Part shown: one piece after another, positions 17,958-27,925 of the stretch
How the letters are laid out: each line of letters starts with the position of its first letter
How positions within the stretch are numbered: the stretch's first letter is position 1
DNA from: Clytia hemisphaerica
Lineage: Eukaryota; Cnidaria; Hydrozoa; Leptothecata; Clytiidae
NCBI GenBank assembly: GCA_902728285.1
Contig: CACVBU010000821.1
Location: 62,001 to 126,000, forward strand
DNA length: 64,000 nt
Direction of reading: 5' to 3'
Translations under genes and position numbers: made by a program
Notes under the pieces: model-generated
The model's input: only the letters and a program-made list of their open reading frames with translations
Database searches by the model: none
What the model was told of the DNA's origin: nothing

Positions 17958-20561
17958 TCAAAGAGCTGCAATACCAGCATAGCCAGTGTAAATATGAACT
18001 TCACCTGGATCGATTTTGTTCTTTGCCACAATTACAACAATAGTATCCAACATAGGATAGCTTGATAAATTGACATAATCATCGATGCGATATCTTGGAA
18101 ATAAACATTGGCATGCTGCATGATTGAATGATGATAATACGTCTTCCATTTCATTGATATTGACTTTATACATTTCAAAGTCGAACAAATCCTCAGCAAA
18201 ATGTTTCACCCATTTCAAAAGAGATGCCATGCTTTTTTGGTCAGGAGTACCATAAGCATAGGCAATTTCGTTTTCGATTACAAGCTTTATCTTACTGAAA
18301 TCAGCAATAACATGATTGAAGGTGTGTGTAGAACAATTTTTACTTAATGAACCACCCACTGCTTTGAAATTACAAATACAGATTTCTCTATCATCCATTA
18401 TGACTGGTGCATTGGTTTTGCGAATAATTGCTGCACCAGGGCCGGAATAGGAAGATGGTACGTAAATAGGGTAATAATCAGGAGACTCCATTGACGCATA
18501 ACCACTAAAGAACTCGTGCCATTGATCTTCAGGTTCATTAACAATATCAAAATTACAAGCATTCAGATCATATGGATCTCCTTTTTCTTGGTACGGTAAT
18601 TCATTTTTGCAATATTCATAATGAGTATCAAATGTTCCAAGGTAATACCTACTGTAATAATCTTTCAAGTAGTATTGTTTGTCACGACAAAAGTTCCAAA
18701 TATCTCTTTCTGTGAGCTCAGGTTCATCATCACTTTCAGAATCAGTGGAGCTACTATTATCACTCATTGAATCAGATTCAGAGTCAAACTCATTGTTTTC
18801 TTGGGAAACACCGATTTCTTCAACCTTAACATCAACATCCTTTCCATTCGTTATGTTTACTTGCTTTTCCTCGTCTTCATTTTCAATTAATTCTTCATTT
18901 TCAATTAATTCTTCATCTTTATCTTCTTCATCACTATCAAGATCAAAAAACTTCAAACTTGATCTGATCTCAGATTCTATATCAATACCAATATCATCTC
19001 GATCAAAATGTGTTGACATGAATTTCCTATCAACACTATGGTACAAATCAGTATTGGGTTTTTTGTCTTTTTCTCTCCGAGCAACAGAGAAAATAGTTCC
19101 TTGGACAGGTTCATTGGCAAACACACCATAAAGAAGATCTCTTAACTGAACAGTTGTTGCATTCCTTGTTTCTCTGTCATAATTCACCAAATAGTGTGAA
19201 TCTTTTGGTGTATTACCAAGCAGGCACATGGAATAAACAGCACAAACTTTAATACAGTTTTCAAGGCAGCCATTTACGAAATGCCCATTATCATACGAGA
19301 ACTTAGTGTAAATACCACTGTGATGATCAACCATTGGTGCGACTCTTTGAAAAAGAATCCTTCTCTTCTCAATATTCAACAAGGGGAAAACTTCACACAA
19401 ACTGTGAATTGATTTATCATTTTGTACCAAAACCATTATTCTGTTCCAAATATTTTGAGGAAAGATGGTAAATGGGTTGGACCGAGAAGGAATGGAGGAA
19501 GTTGACGTCATACTTATCTGGGAATCAAATGTATTGGGATCATCAGTGCTAGCTTTGTTTAGTTCATCGGAATTACTAATCAATAAAGATGATGGATAAT
19601 AATAACGAAATGATAAGCTTTTCTCATAGCATTCATTTGCTTCTTGGTTCTGCCCCCTCATCTCATGTTGTTGGGCTTGACGAAATAACTGTAAACAGTT
19701 CTGATAGTCATCAAATTCTTCCTTGGGAGGGCAGAATCCAAGTTTTTTGCTGACACGCTCAACCAAAATATCAGTTTTAATTACAAACTTATATTTACCA
19801 TCTCCTGAAAGTTTGCATCCCTCGTGAATAAGATTCTGTTTGAAGATAACAACACTTCCTGCTTTTGGAGACACAGTGAAGCTGTCGAAACTGCCTTCCA
19901 AACTTCCATGCTTTTCTATTTCCTCTTTGATTGTTAAACCTTTGGTGTCAATAGAGGGGTCTTTTGGTGTGTAAAATTTTGTCTGACCTCCTTCAAAATC
20001 ATCATTCAAATAAATGAGCATAGTATACAAGGATCTTTTGTCACCATTGGGACAAAATGGAGCATCTCTGTGGGGAGCAAAAAACTCCTTTCTTTTTCCA
20101 CTGTATCTGTTCAGACGCATTGCTTCATTGACACCAAATATCTCCCAATTGCCTCTAGCAGCATCGAAACCAAATGGATGAATTTTAGAATCTTGTATTT
20201 GTGTTTCAAATTTCTCAGAAATATTATCCCAAAGAAAATCAGCAAATTTCTCATCAAACAGAACTAAACGAGAGTTATTTCTTTCTTCGCCATAACAACA
20301 ATATTGTAGATTCAATTTTTTTGCTTTATCAATGATTGTTGCACATTGGAATTGAGTCAATACATTTTCAACCAAATAGATATCCTTAGCAATTTCATTT
20401 ACATCAATTTGTGAGCTGTCATCATGATAATAATTGTCAAGAATTTGAAAATCTTTTCCCCAATCAGTTGTACGTAAAGAAGTTTCTGCCAGGAGATATG
20501 GTTTTCCAATCATGTCAGGAGTGACATAATTTCTTATTATGTTTTTCACATTATTGTACAT
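17958..20561 (-). CDS. Oxygenase/TPR-like/F-box protein, paralogue 3 (most complete)
   Basis: An 867-residue protein in one coding exon. Residues about 55-270: 2-oxoglutarate/Fe(II) dioxygenase of the prolyl-4-hydroxylase type, with iron ligands H164, D166 (PHRDAP) and H246 (LIHEG), GGQTKF at 191-196 and Lys in YKFVIK (258-262) as the likely 2-oxoglutarate anchor. Residues 285-320: a helical hairpin resembling TPR or MIT repeats (NCLQLFRQAQQ..ECYEKSLSFRY). Residues 363-402: F-box-like (FTIFPQNIWNRIMVL..SIHSLCEVFPLL). Residues about 405-530: conserved domain of unknown type. Residues 540-640: acidic, with a tandem ELIENE duplication. The C-terminus has CICNF..NCSTHTFNH and ACQCLFP. No signal peptide is seen, so cytosol or nucleus. 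F-box proteins recruit substrates to SCF ubiquitin ligases; the joint role is inferred. Splice acceptor at 20579-20580, 17 nt before ATG. Confidence 0.8.
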   Translation of the reverse strand: MYNNVKNIIRNYVTPDMIGKPYLLAETSLRTTDWGKDFQILDNYYHDDSSQIDVNEIAKDIYLVENVLTQFQCATIIDKAKKLNLQYCCYGEERNNSRLVLFDEKFADFLWDNISEKFETQIQDSKIHPFGFDAARGNWEIFGVNEAMRLNRYSGKRKEFFAPHRDAPFCPNGDKRSLYTMLIYLNDDFEGGQTKFYTPKDPSIDTKGLTIKEEIEKHGSLEGSFDSFTVSPKAGSVVIFKQNLIHEGCKLSGDGKYKFVIKTDILVERVSKKLGFCPPKEEFDDYQNCLQLFRQAQQHEMRGQNQEANECYEKSLSFRYYYPSSLLISNSDELNKASTDDPNTFDSQISMTSTSSIPSRSNPFTIFPQNIWNRIMVLVQNDKSIHSLCEVFPLLNIEKRRILFQRVAPMVDHHSGIYTKFSYDNGHFVNGCLENCIKVCAVYSMCLLGNTPKDSHYLVNYDRETRNATTVQLRDLLYGVFANEPVQGTIFSVARREKDKKPNTDLYHSVDRKFMSTHFDRDDIGIDIESEIRSSLKFFDLDSDEEDKDEELIENEELIENEDEEKQVNITNGKDVDVKVEEIGVSQENNEFDSESDSMSDNSSSTDSESDDEPELTERDIWNFCRDKQYYLKDYYSRYYLGTFDTHYEYCKNELPYQEKGDPYDLNACNFDIVNEPEDQWHEFFSGYASMESPDYYPIYVPSSYSGPGAAIIRKTNAPVIMDDREICICNFKAVGGSLSKNCSTHTFNHVIADFSKIKLVIENEIAYAYGTPDQKSMASLLKWVKHFAEDLFDFEMYKVNINEMEDVLSSFNHAACQCLFPRYRIDDYVNLSSYPMLDTIVVIVAKNKIDPGEVHIYTGYAGIAAL

Positions 20562-20580
20562 TTTTTTTCTTGTTGTTTCT

Positions 20581-20996
20581 AAAATAAAATAAAAAGTTAT
20601 TAAATACTATAACGAACACTAAAAATTATTACTAATCAAATTGTGTGAATAAACAACTCGAAAGTATTTAGAGGAAAAAATTTCTCCGGGAAATTTAAAT
20701 TCTTTTAATACAGGTTTTGCAAATTTGAAAGATTATTGTATATGGGGTGTGTATGAATATTGGATCATCTTTAAACAATCAAAGTAAATATCTTTAAGTT
20801 AAAGTCCATTCCTCTTCAAATGTTCTATGGATTGACAATAATTCAAAATCACTGATATAATCAATCCTTTATTTGCAAGATAAAAATTAATTAAAGCTGC
20901 AAAAAGATTTAGGTATTCTATTAAATACTGTATGTTTAGATAAATTTAAAAATATTGAAAATATGAATTATTGTAATTATTAAATGTATATAATTA
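20581..20996. other. Spacer between paralogues 3 and 4
   Basis: About 415 bp of AT-rich sequence. It must hold the 3' flank of paralogue 4 and the 5' flank of paralogue 3. No motif was recognised. Confidence 0.4.
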
Positions 20997-23477
20997 TTAA
21001 ATTTCAGTGATATTACCAAAAGTTGTCACAACAAAAGCTTTGTCAGTGTCGCCATCTCTTTTAACAAATGTGACAAATACTCTTTCTATGACAGGATAAC
21101 TGGACAAATTAACATAATCCTTAATTTTGTAGTCTTTAAACGAGCAACCACATCGATTTCCTCCATAGCGTCCAGGAGAATTTGTATGATGTCGAGATCT
21201 GGATTCTTTTTTTTTCGTTCTATTGAAAAATACAACATAATCCTTTCTTTCATCAACATATTTAGTGTGGCGTTGATCACAAACATCCTTAAGATCATTA
21301 TATGTTTGAGAGTGATGCATAAACCAGTTCTTTGAGAAGTTTTCATCATAGAAACCAACAAAGGACAACTTGGTTTCATCAAAATTATACACAAGATGAT
21401 TGAACTCAACTGTAGAACTGTTTTTACTCAAATCTCCATTTATTTTACCATTGAAGCATAGACAAGAGTCAGATCTCATAGATATGGATTGATTCAACTT
21501 GCGAACCAAGGCAACACTGGGCAGATAATTATGTTTTTCTGAAAGTTGGAAATACTTAAAACGTTCTGAGGATGGAACAAAAATAGATGAACTTAACAAG
21601 CTCCAAAAGTTATTTTTATCAAAGTAGTCTTTTTTATTGTACACATGTTCAGGTTTTTTTAAATCTGGATGTTTTTGTGTATGTTTACCAAAGAAAAGTC
21701 TGTTACGTTCACATGTTTCATAACACTTATCCCAGTAGTTCAAAGAGTCCAACTCATCAAAGTAAGAGAAGAAAGGATAACCAGAATCATCTTCTTCAGG
21801 GCAACATACCTTTGAGCGGATTTCAGATCTAACATCTACACCAATTTCAGCTATTCCTAAATACTTTGCAAGGAAATGCCTATCCATGCTATAAAAGAAA
21901 TCCTGCCATAGATCTTTACTTGAACTCTGTTGCTTGATCTTGAAAACCATTGTGTCTGGAACTCTCTCAGAATGAAATACAGAATATAAAATATCCTCAA
22001 GTGCTTCTTCATGTAATTCTTTTGTTTTCTTGTTGAAACTTACAAGATAGTAATTCTTATCTTTTAAATCGTTCCCAAGCAGTATGGTTGCATAGATTGA
22101 CAAAACTTTTGCGATCTTCGACTTATTTTCATAAACAAACTTCATGTCTGTAAATGAAAACTTTCCATAAATCCCATTACTTTTTTCAACAGTTGGTATG
22201 ATTTTCTTTAAAAGAATCTTTTTCATGATAGGGTTTAGACCGGGGAAAGCTTTGCAAAGACTTTTCATTGATTTAGGATCTTCAATATGCCTCATTATTT
22301 CGAACCAAATTTCAACCGAAAAAATATTAAATGGGTCACTGTTTGCTTCATGATTCATAATTTCTCCCAATATTGATACAGTCTCTGGACTACACGGAAT
22401 AGGAGTTTGCGAAAAGTCATAGTCTTCGAAATTAGTTTCAAGTGGTTGTATACCCCTTTGATAAGAGTAGAGAATAGATAGATATTTTTCATAGCATTTG
22501 ATTGGGCCAGTATTATCAAAGTCTACATCAAATTCCTCATCAGATTCTAACTTCTTGGCTTCACAAAATAGTTCAAGACAACGGTTATAATCATGTTGTT
22601 CTGTCGGTGAAAAAATTGGTAATAATGAACAAGTTTCCGTGCCAATACGTTCCATCATTATGTGCATTTGAAGAACATAGCCACCAGTAGATGTGGAAAT
22701 TGTGTTGTCAAGGTTTTCATCTCTGAAATCATTAATAATTTGCTCATAAATTACATTGTGTTTAAAAATAACAGCATCACCGCTATTTATATTTAGCCCA
22801 ACATGATGATAACTTGTGTACAAATCACCATGAGAAATTATTTCATCTTGTAAACAAACACCTTTAATTGATTGAGGTGCTTTCGGAATTTGAAATATAA
22901 GTTCTGCTTTTTTATTAACAAAGATTAGGCCTGTATGAATAGATCTTTGGTTTCTATTTGATATAAATGGTGCCTCTCTACGTAACAAGGGAAAGTTCTT
23001 CCTAAATTTCCCCTCAACTAGAGGGCTAACCAGTATTGCTTCGTCAACTCCTTTTACTATCCATTCTCCATCAGAAGTATCAAAACCAAACGGTTGTACA
23101 TTATTTCTACTTGTTGCCTCGAGAAACTTGGCAGAAAACTTGTTCCAAATAAAATCTGCAAATTTTTCGTCATAGATTACAAAATCATCTTCATTCCTGT
23201 GAGGTTGTGAATGATGAATATTCATTTGATCAATTTTGTTGAATATCTCTTCTTCTTGATTTCTTAGCAATAAATTTGGGACACAGAAAACATCAGATGT
23301 CAAATTCCTAAATTCTTTAAATTCATTGCTGGAAGAACCTTCAAGAAATTGAAACTCTTTACCATCAATATGATTTGTTGGGCGTAATGGATTGCTTGCA
23401 TGGAGATATGGTTTTCCAATCATATCACTACTAACGGTACAATCCTTCCAACTCAACTTTTTTACATTTTTATACAT
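20997..23477 (-). CDS. Paralogue 4: pseudo-oxygenase with retained F-box
   Basis: An 826-residue uninterrupted protein, the most divergent of the cluster. It aligns with the others along its whole length (DMIGKPYL near the start, PFGFD, the F-box-like NIFSVEIWFEIMRHI..SMKSLCKAFPGL, and KDYVNLSSYP near the end). Every oxygenase key position is changed: the HxD site reads LRREAPF (His to Arg, Asp to Glu), the distal His position reads NVIYEQ (Tyr), and the YK strand reads YVLQMH without the lysine. The first Cys/His motif is also altered (NCSTH to NSSTV), while CGCSF is kept. It should not bind iron in the usual way, so a scaffold or decoy role is likely. The long open frame implies selection on the rest of the protein, unless it is very recent. 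Acceptor at 23498-23499, 20 nt before ATG. Confidence 0.78.
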   Translation of the reverse strand: MYKNVKKLSWKDCTVSSDMIGKPYLHASNPLRPTNHIDGKEFQFLEGSSSNEFKEFRNLTSDVFCVPNLLLRNQEEEIFNKIDQMNIHHSQPHRNEDDFVIYDEKFADFIWNKFSAKFLEATSRNNVQPFGFDTSDGEWIVKGVDEAILVSPLVEGKFRKNFPLLRREAPFISNRNQRSIHTGLIFVNKKAELIFQIPKAPQSIKGVCLQDEIISHGDLYTSYHHVGLNINSGDAVIFKHNVIYEQIINDFRDENLDNTISTSTGGYVLQMHIMMERIGTETCSLLPIFSPTEQHDYNRCLELFCEAKKLESDEEFDVDFDNTGPIKCYEKYLSILYSYQRGIQPLETNFEDYDFSQTPIPCSPETVSILGEIMNHEANSDPFNIFSVEIWFEIMRHIEDPKSMKSLCKAFPGLNPIMKKILLKKIIPTVEKSNGIYGKFSFTDMKFVYENKSKIAKVLSIYATILLGNDLKDKNYYLVSFNKKTKELHEEALEDILYSVFHSERVPDTMVFKIKQQSSSKDLWQDFFYSMDRHFLAKYLGIAEIGVDVRSEIRSKVCCPEEDDSGYPFFSYFDELDSLNYWDKCYETCERNRLFFGKHTQKHPDLKKPEHVYNKKDYFDKNNFWSLLSSSIFVPSSERFKYFQLSEKHNYLPSVALVRKLNQSISMRSDSCLCFNGKINGDLSKNSSTVEFNHLVYNFDETKLSFVGFYDENFSKNWFMHHSQTYNDLKDVCDQRHTKYVDERKDYVVFFNRTKKKESRSRHHTNSPGRYGGNRCGCSFKDYKIKDYVNLSSYPVIERVFVTFVKRDGDTDKAFVVTTFGNITEI

Positions 23478-23499
23478 TTTTCTTTTTCTTGGTAAGTCT

Positions 23500-23869
23500 A
23501 AAAACGAGAAAATAAATAAATTTATAGCAATATAGTGATAGACAAAAAAAGAAGAAATTTATGATAGTGGCAAAAGGCTTTAGGATTCTATTTGAGATTG
23601 AGATATTGCTACGAGAAAAAGGGTAATAACAGGAAGCACTTTAATGATTAAATGAACAACAAAAAGCAAACTAATTCAAATATAATTCATCATAAACTAA
23701 GATGATGTTTCTCAAAGAATTATCATGTTTGATTCGAAAACTAATTTTCTGAAACCTCAGTCAAAATAGTATTTGTGTAGAGGAGTGTCTTGTGTATTTT
23801 TTATGCAAGAGCACATGAAAAAGTCAAATATTTGAAATAAAGGTAAAAATTTACAATTTCATAAATATA
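23500..23869. other. Spacer between paralogues 4 and 5
   Basis: AT-rich intergenic sequence with no recognised feature. Confidence 0.4.
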
Positions 23870-26356
23870 TTATAGAGTTACAATACCACTATAAACTGTG
23901 AACATATTAACTTTTGAGGAATCCTCTTTGTGCTGGGCAAAAAATACAATAATTTTACTCAACATCGGGTAGTTTGATAAAGTCACATAATCATCAATCT
24001 GGTAATCTGGAGTGCAGCATTGACATGCAGCATGGTTGAACGGTTTTATGACGTCTGACATAGGGCATATGTTTACACTAAAAGTTTTATAGTCATAATC
24101 ATCACAAGGACAAAAATATTCTGCCCAAGCCTTTAGTTTTCTTGAGAAAAAATCATCAATAGTAATGGGGCAAACCTTCAGCTTAATTTTACTGAAATCT
24201 GCAACTAAATGGTTAAACACGTGGCTAGAGCAGTTTTTACTGTGCTTACCTCCCAAATGTTGAAACATAAAACAAGTACAATAGCCATCTTCTTTTGAAA
24301 TCTTTGTAGGTTCATTCATTTTTCTAATAATAGCTGCACCTGGAAAACAATCTTTCTGTATTGTAATGTTTTCATCGACCAATTTTTGCTTCTCAATCTT
24401 TTGAAATGGGAAGTCTTCACCATCAGAATCATCATATATATTACTTCTCCAAACAACACTTTCTTTATCACGATCTTTATAGCAGTCAAGATCTCCCTTA
24501 TTGCATTCAACCTGATCATCTGGATAAAAACCATCATCTTCAGAATAAGTTACGAGTTTGAAATCTCTAGCTCCTTTCTCATAAAGTTCATCATGTGGTT
24601 CATCACGAGGAAGCTCATTTTTACAATATTCATAATAGCGATCATAGGAATTCAGCATATTCCTCACTTCTAGATCCCTGACAGCTAGTGGTAAGTCTAC
24701 AAAGAGGTTATCTCTATCGTCTCCATCTCCTGTTTCAGACAAAATTGTAATCTTTGATCTAAATTCAGATTGCATATCTATCCCAATATCATCTCGATCA
24801 AAGTACTTTGCCATGTAATTTCTATCAACACTGTGATACAAATCTTTATTTGGATCTTTTTCCTTTTTTCTTTGTGCTACTTTGAAGATGGTACCGTGGA
24901 CAGGTTCCTCAGCAAATACACCATAAAGAAGATCTCTTAACTGAACAGTTGTTGCACTCCTTGTTTCTCTATCATAATTCACCAAATAGTGTTTATCATT
25001 GGGTGCATTTCCGAGTAAACACATTGAATACACTGCTGCAACTTTGGCAAATTCGTTCATATTGTTGTTAACAAAGTTTACATTTTGAGATATTGAAAAA
25101 TTTGTATAAACACCACTACTGTAAATAGTCTCAGGAACAACTCTATCAAAGAATAGCTTTTTCTTCTCAGACTTCAAGAAGGGAAACACTTTACAGAGAT
25201 TGTTCAAAGACTTGATGTCAACAATATATTTCATTATTTTAAGCCAAATCTCTTTCGAAAAAATGTTTGGTAAAGACAAATTTTCAATAGCCTCCATTGA
25301 ATTATTATCCTTGTCAGGGGCTGCAACATCTGAAAAATCCCTATGTTGCCTGGGTAAGTTTTCCTCAAATTGTTCTTGGTTAGGGTAATTATATCGAATA
25401 GACAAGCTCTTTTCATAGCAGTCATTAGCTCTTGCTGTATTTTCAGCTAATTCACATTGCTGAGCTTCTCGAAATAATTGAAGACATTCAAAATAGTCTT
25501 GAAGCTCTGCCACAGGTGGAGAAAATCCAAGTTTGACAGGGCGCTCAACCATAATATCAGTTTTAATAATATATTTATAATTGGTACTTTCTGAATGTAA
25601 AGGGTAACCTTGATGCAGAATATTTTGTTTGAAGATCAAACATGTACCTGTTTGTGGTTTAATGGAGATGTGGTCAAATCCATGAAAAATATTACCATGA
25701 AATTGAATTTCTTTACTGATTGTTTGACCTTTGGTATCAGTTGAAATGTTTTTTGGAAAATGTAAAATTGTTTGACCTCCTTCAAAATCATCATTCAAAT
25801 AGATGAGCATAGTATACAAAGATCTTTTATCACCATTAGGACAGAATGGAGCATCTCTGTGCGGACCAAAAAATTCCTTATTTTTCCCACTGTATCTGTT
25901 TAAACGCATGGCTTGATTAATTCCAGATAATTTCCAATTGCCTCTTGAAGCATCAAAACCAAAAGGATGAACTGGATTATCTCCTAATTTATCTACAAAT
26001 TGTTCTGACAAATTTTTCCAAAGAAAGTCAGCAAAGTTCTCATCAAACAAAACTAGACGAGAATTATTTCTTTCTTCGCCATAACAACATAGTTGAAAAT
26101 TTAATTTCTCTGCCTTTGTTATTATTTTTTTACACTGACTTTTTGACAAAAGATTCTTGCAAGAAAATACACTAGGGTGAATCTCATCCAATATCGTGTT
26201 ATTGAAAACAGTGTTTCCAAGTTCAGTGTTATCGAGGAATTGAAAGTGTTCTCCCCAATCAGTTGTACGTAAAGATGTTTCTGCTAGGAGGTACGGTTTG
26301 CCGATCATGTCAGGAAAAACATTGTTGTGGTGTATACTTTTGATATTATTATACAT
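23870..26356 (-). CDS. Oxygenase/F-box paralogue 5
   Basis: An 828-residue protein with one coding exon. Same architecture as paralogue 3: the conserved N-terminal DMIGKPYLLAETSLRTTDWG, oxygenase ligands in GPHRDAPFC and NILHQG, GGQTILHF, YKYIIKTD, the ANDCYEKSLSIRYNYP hairpin, the F-box-like NIFSKEIWLKIMKYIVDIKS, the unknown conserved domain, an acidic Asp/Glu-rich middle, then CTCFMF..KNCSSHVFNH and ACQCCTP. All catalytic residues are present, so it is predicted active. It is the most upstream copy in the transcriptional direction. A block of about 160 bp (about 24885-25045) is nearly identical to paralogue 1 although the flanks are diverged, suggesting gene conversion. Acceptor at 26378-26379, 21 nt before ATG. 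Substrate unknown. Confidence 0.8.
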   Translation of the reverse strand: MYNNIKSIHHNNVFPDMIGKPYLLAETSLRTTDWGEHFQFLDNTELGNTVFNNTILDEIHPSVFSCKNLLSKSQCKKIITKAEKLNFQLCCYGEERNNSRLVLFDENFADFLWKNLSEQFVDKLGDNPVHPFGFDASRGNWKLSGINQAMRLNRYSGKNKEFFGPHRDAPFCPNGDKRSLYTMLIYLNDDFEGGQTILHFPKNISTDTKGQTISKEIQFHGNIFHGFDHISIKPQTGTCLIFKQNILHQGYPLHSESTNYKYIIKTDIMVERPVKLGFSPPVAELQDYFECLQLFREAQQCELAENTARANDCYEKSLSIRYNYPNQEQFEENLPRQHRDFSDVAAPDKDNNSMEAIENLSLPNIFSKEIWLKIMKYIVDIKSLNNLCKVFPFLKSEKKKLFFDRVVPETIYSSGVYTNFSISQNVNFVNNNMNEFAKVAAVYSMCLLGNAPNDKHYLVNYDRETRSATTVQLRDLLYGVFAEEPVHGTIFKVAQRKKEKDPNKDLYHSVDRNYMAKYFDRDDIGIDMQSEFRSKITILSETGDGDDRDNLFVDLPLAVRDLEVRNMLNSYDRYYEYCKNELPRDEPHDELYEKGARDFKLVTYSEDDGFYPDDQVECNKGDLDCYKDRDKESVVWRSNIYDDSDGEDFPFQKIEKQKLVDENITIQKDCFPGAAIIRKMNEPTKISKEDGYCTCFMFQHLGGKHSKNCSSHVFNHLVADFSKIKLKVCPITIDDFFSRKLKAWAEYFCPCDDYDYKTFSVNICPMSDVIKPFNHAACQCCTPDYQIDDYVTLSNYPMLSKIIVFFAQHKEDSSKVNMFTVYSGIVTL

Positions 26357-26734
26357 TATTTTAATTACTTTCTCCTCCTAGAAAAGATTAATTCACTTTA
26401 ATAAGAGTGAGAATCAGCTAACTTTTGCCTTAACAAGCAACACACTGAATGGACCTACCTGATGAAATCAAACCATGCTAAATTCTGGGTATAAACATAG
26501 AAAGTCCTTTCCACCCACCGCACCATGTATAGATAACTCAAGAAAATCTAATGAAGCAATTTTGACAAAAGCCCAAAATTTGGCCAAAATTTGCCAACAT
26601 TTTTGAGGATTACAAACAACTATGCATCATTCTGTAAAATATCAGAAAAAAAATTGAGAAGATTGTTACTAAAATCCAAGAAATTTTCCACTAATCCTAT
26701 TCATTCTTTTTTCGTTATCGGAATTAAACATCCT

Positions 26735-27012
26735 GAACCTCCCACAGCTAAAAGTCATTGGAGAAGTGTACAAATGACAAAGATCAAAGGAATCCATCTC
26801 CCGGACCTCCCAAACCTCCCACAGCTAAAAAGTCATTAGAGAAGTGTACAGAGATCAACGGGATCATCTCCCGGACCTCCCAAACCTCCCATAGCCAAAA
26901 AACCTCTGGAGAAGTGTACAGAGATCAAAGGAATCCATCTCCCGGACCTCCCAAACCTCCCACAGCTAAAAAGTCACTAGAGAAGTGTACAAAGATTAAA
27001 ACTTCTCTGTGT
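26735..27012 (+). repeat. Tandem repeat, unit about 66 bp, four copies
   Basis: The unit contains GATCAAAGGAATCCATCTCC, GGACCTCCCAAACCTCCCAC and AGAGAAGTGTACA. Copies differ by a few substitutions and one short deletion. An inverted copy of part of the unit occurs at about 27919-27965, on the far side of an inserted MITE, so the array was one arm of an inverted repeat. Confidence 0.8.
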
Positions 27013-27029
27013 ACACTTCTCTAATGACT

Positions 27030-27917
27030 ACGACCCTCAACATGGCCCGAGAATTCTCGGGCCAAAACTTTTATTGGAATTCGCGTAAAGCCCGAGAGCT
27101 GGCCCGAGAATTCGGGCTGTGTTCGGGCCACACGCGGGCCACGCACGGGCCAATTTTTGAAAACATGATTTAAACAGGCGTGTAATTTCAGAACTGAATT
27201 TTTTTTACATTTTCTTTGAGAAAAACTTGGTTTCTCTTAATTATATTTTAAATATATGAATGTTGTAAATTCATATATATAAATATTAAATGTCTTATTT
27301 GGTATGAAAACATAGTTATATTATAAATATACTTAGGGTGGAAATATTTGCTAGTAAACTGGTCCTGGTTTTAAACTGAAGCGTGTCCACGCATTGAGTT
27401 TAAAGCCCGAAGGGCTAGAGTTCAATCTCTAACCTTTCTCAGGCAAGAAAAAGTGAAGCCTTAAAAAATGCGCTGCATTTTTGATGACAGATTGAATCTA
27501 GCAATTCCTTTGTTTATGATTGATATTTTTTTCGAAATTTAGCGGTAAATTTTAGTTTCAATCTGTCATTTGTGTAAAAACCAGACGAGCCGCTCAAGGC
27601 CGCACAACTTTGGTAGGATTTGTTGGCTTCAAATCCTACCAAAGAGATTGACTTCTAGCCCTTCAGGCTTATACTTCATTGTGTCCACGGGAAGCTCGTA
27701 AAGTTTTTTTGAGCGATATAAACAAAACAGATATTTTGTACTTTTTTGTTTGACTGGACATGCTGAATCAATTTAAATATGGAATCTCCTGACATGGCCC
27801 GAACATGGCCCGAATGACTCGGGTCATATGTTCGGGCCAAAAGAATTGATAGGGTCTCTCGGCCCGAACATGGCCCAAAGAGGCACGAGAATTCTCGGGC
27901 CATGTGGAGGGTTGTTA
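27030..27917. mobile_element. hAT-like MITE with GGCCCGAG palindromic ends, copy 1
   Basis: Ends ACGACCCTCAACATGG and the complement of ACAACCCTCCACATGG, followed by the palindrome GGCCCGAGAATTCTCGGGCC or a near match. Flanks TAATGACT (27022-27029) and AAATGACT (27918-27925) form a probable 8 bp target duplication with one mismatch. The interior is rich in CGGGCC words. A 290 bp element is nested within (27391-27680). It sits in the tandem/inverted repeat of 26735-27965. Confidence 0.75.
27391..27680. mobile_element. 290 bp MITE nested in copy 1, with 8 bp target duplication
   Basis: GTGTCCAC flanks both sides (27383-27390 and 27681-27688). The related element at 30805-31380 has a single GTGTCCAC at 31161-31168, which is the empty site. 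Imperfect inverted ends contain AAGCCCGAAGGGCTAGAG and AAGCCTGAAGGGCTAGAAG. No coding region. Confidence 0.85.
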
Positions 27918-27925
27918 AAATGACT

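Noticed and set aside
18679..19131. 150-residue Ser-rich plus-strand open frame
   Set aside because: Shadow of the acidic linker and conserved domain of oxygenase paralogue 3.
11968..26356. Idea that the oxygenase cluster arose as processed retrocopies or a bacterial transfer
   Set aside because: The coding parts are intronless, but each copy keeps a splice acceptor before the ATG at a similar place, which is unlike a simple processed copy, and base composition matches the neighbours. Not excluded for the founder gene.
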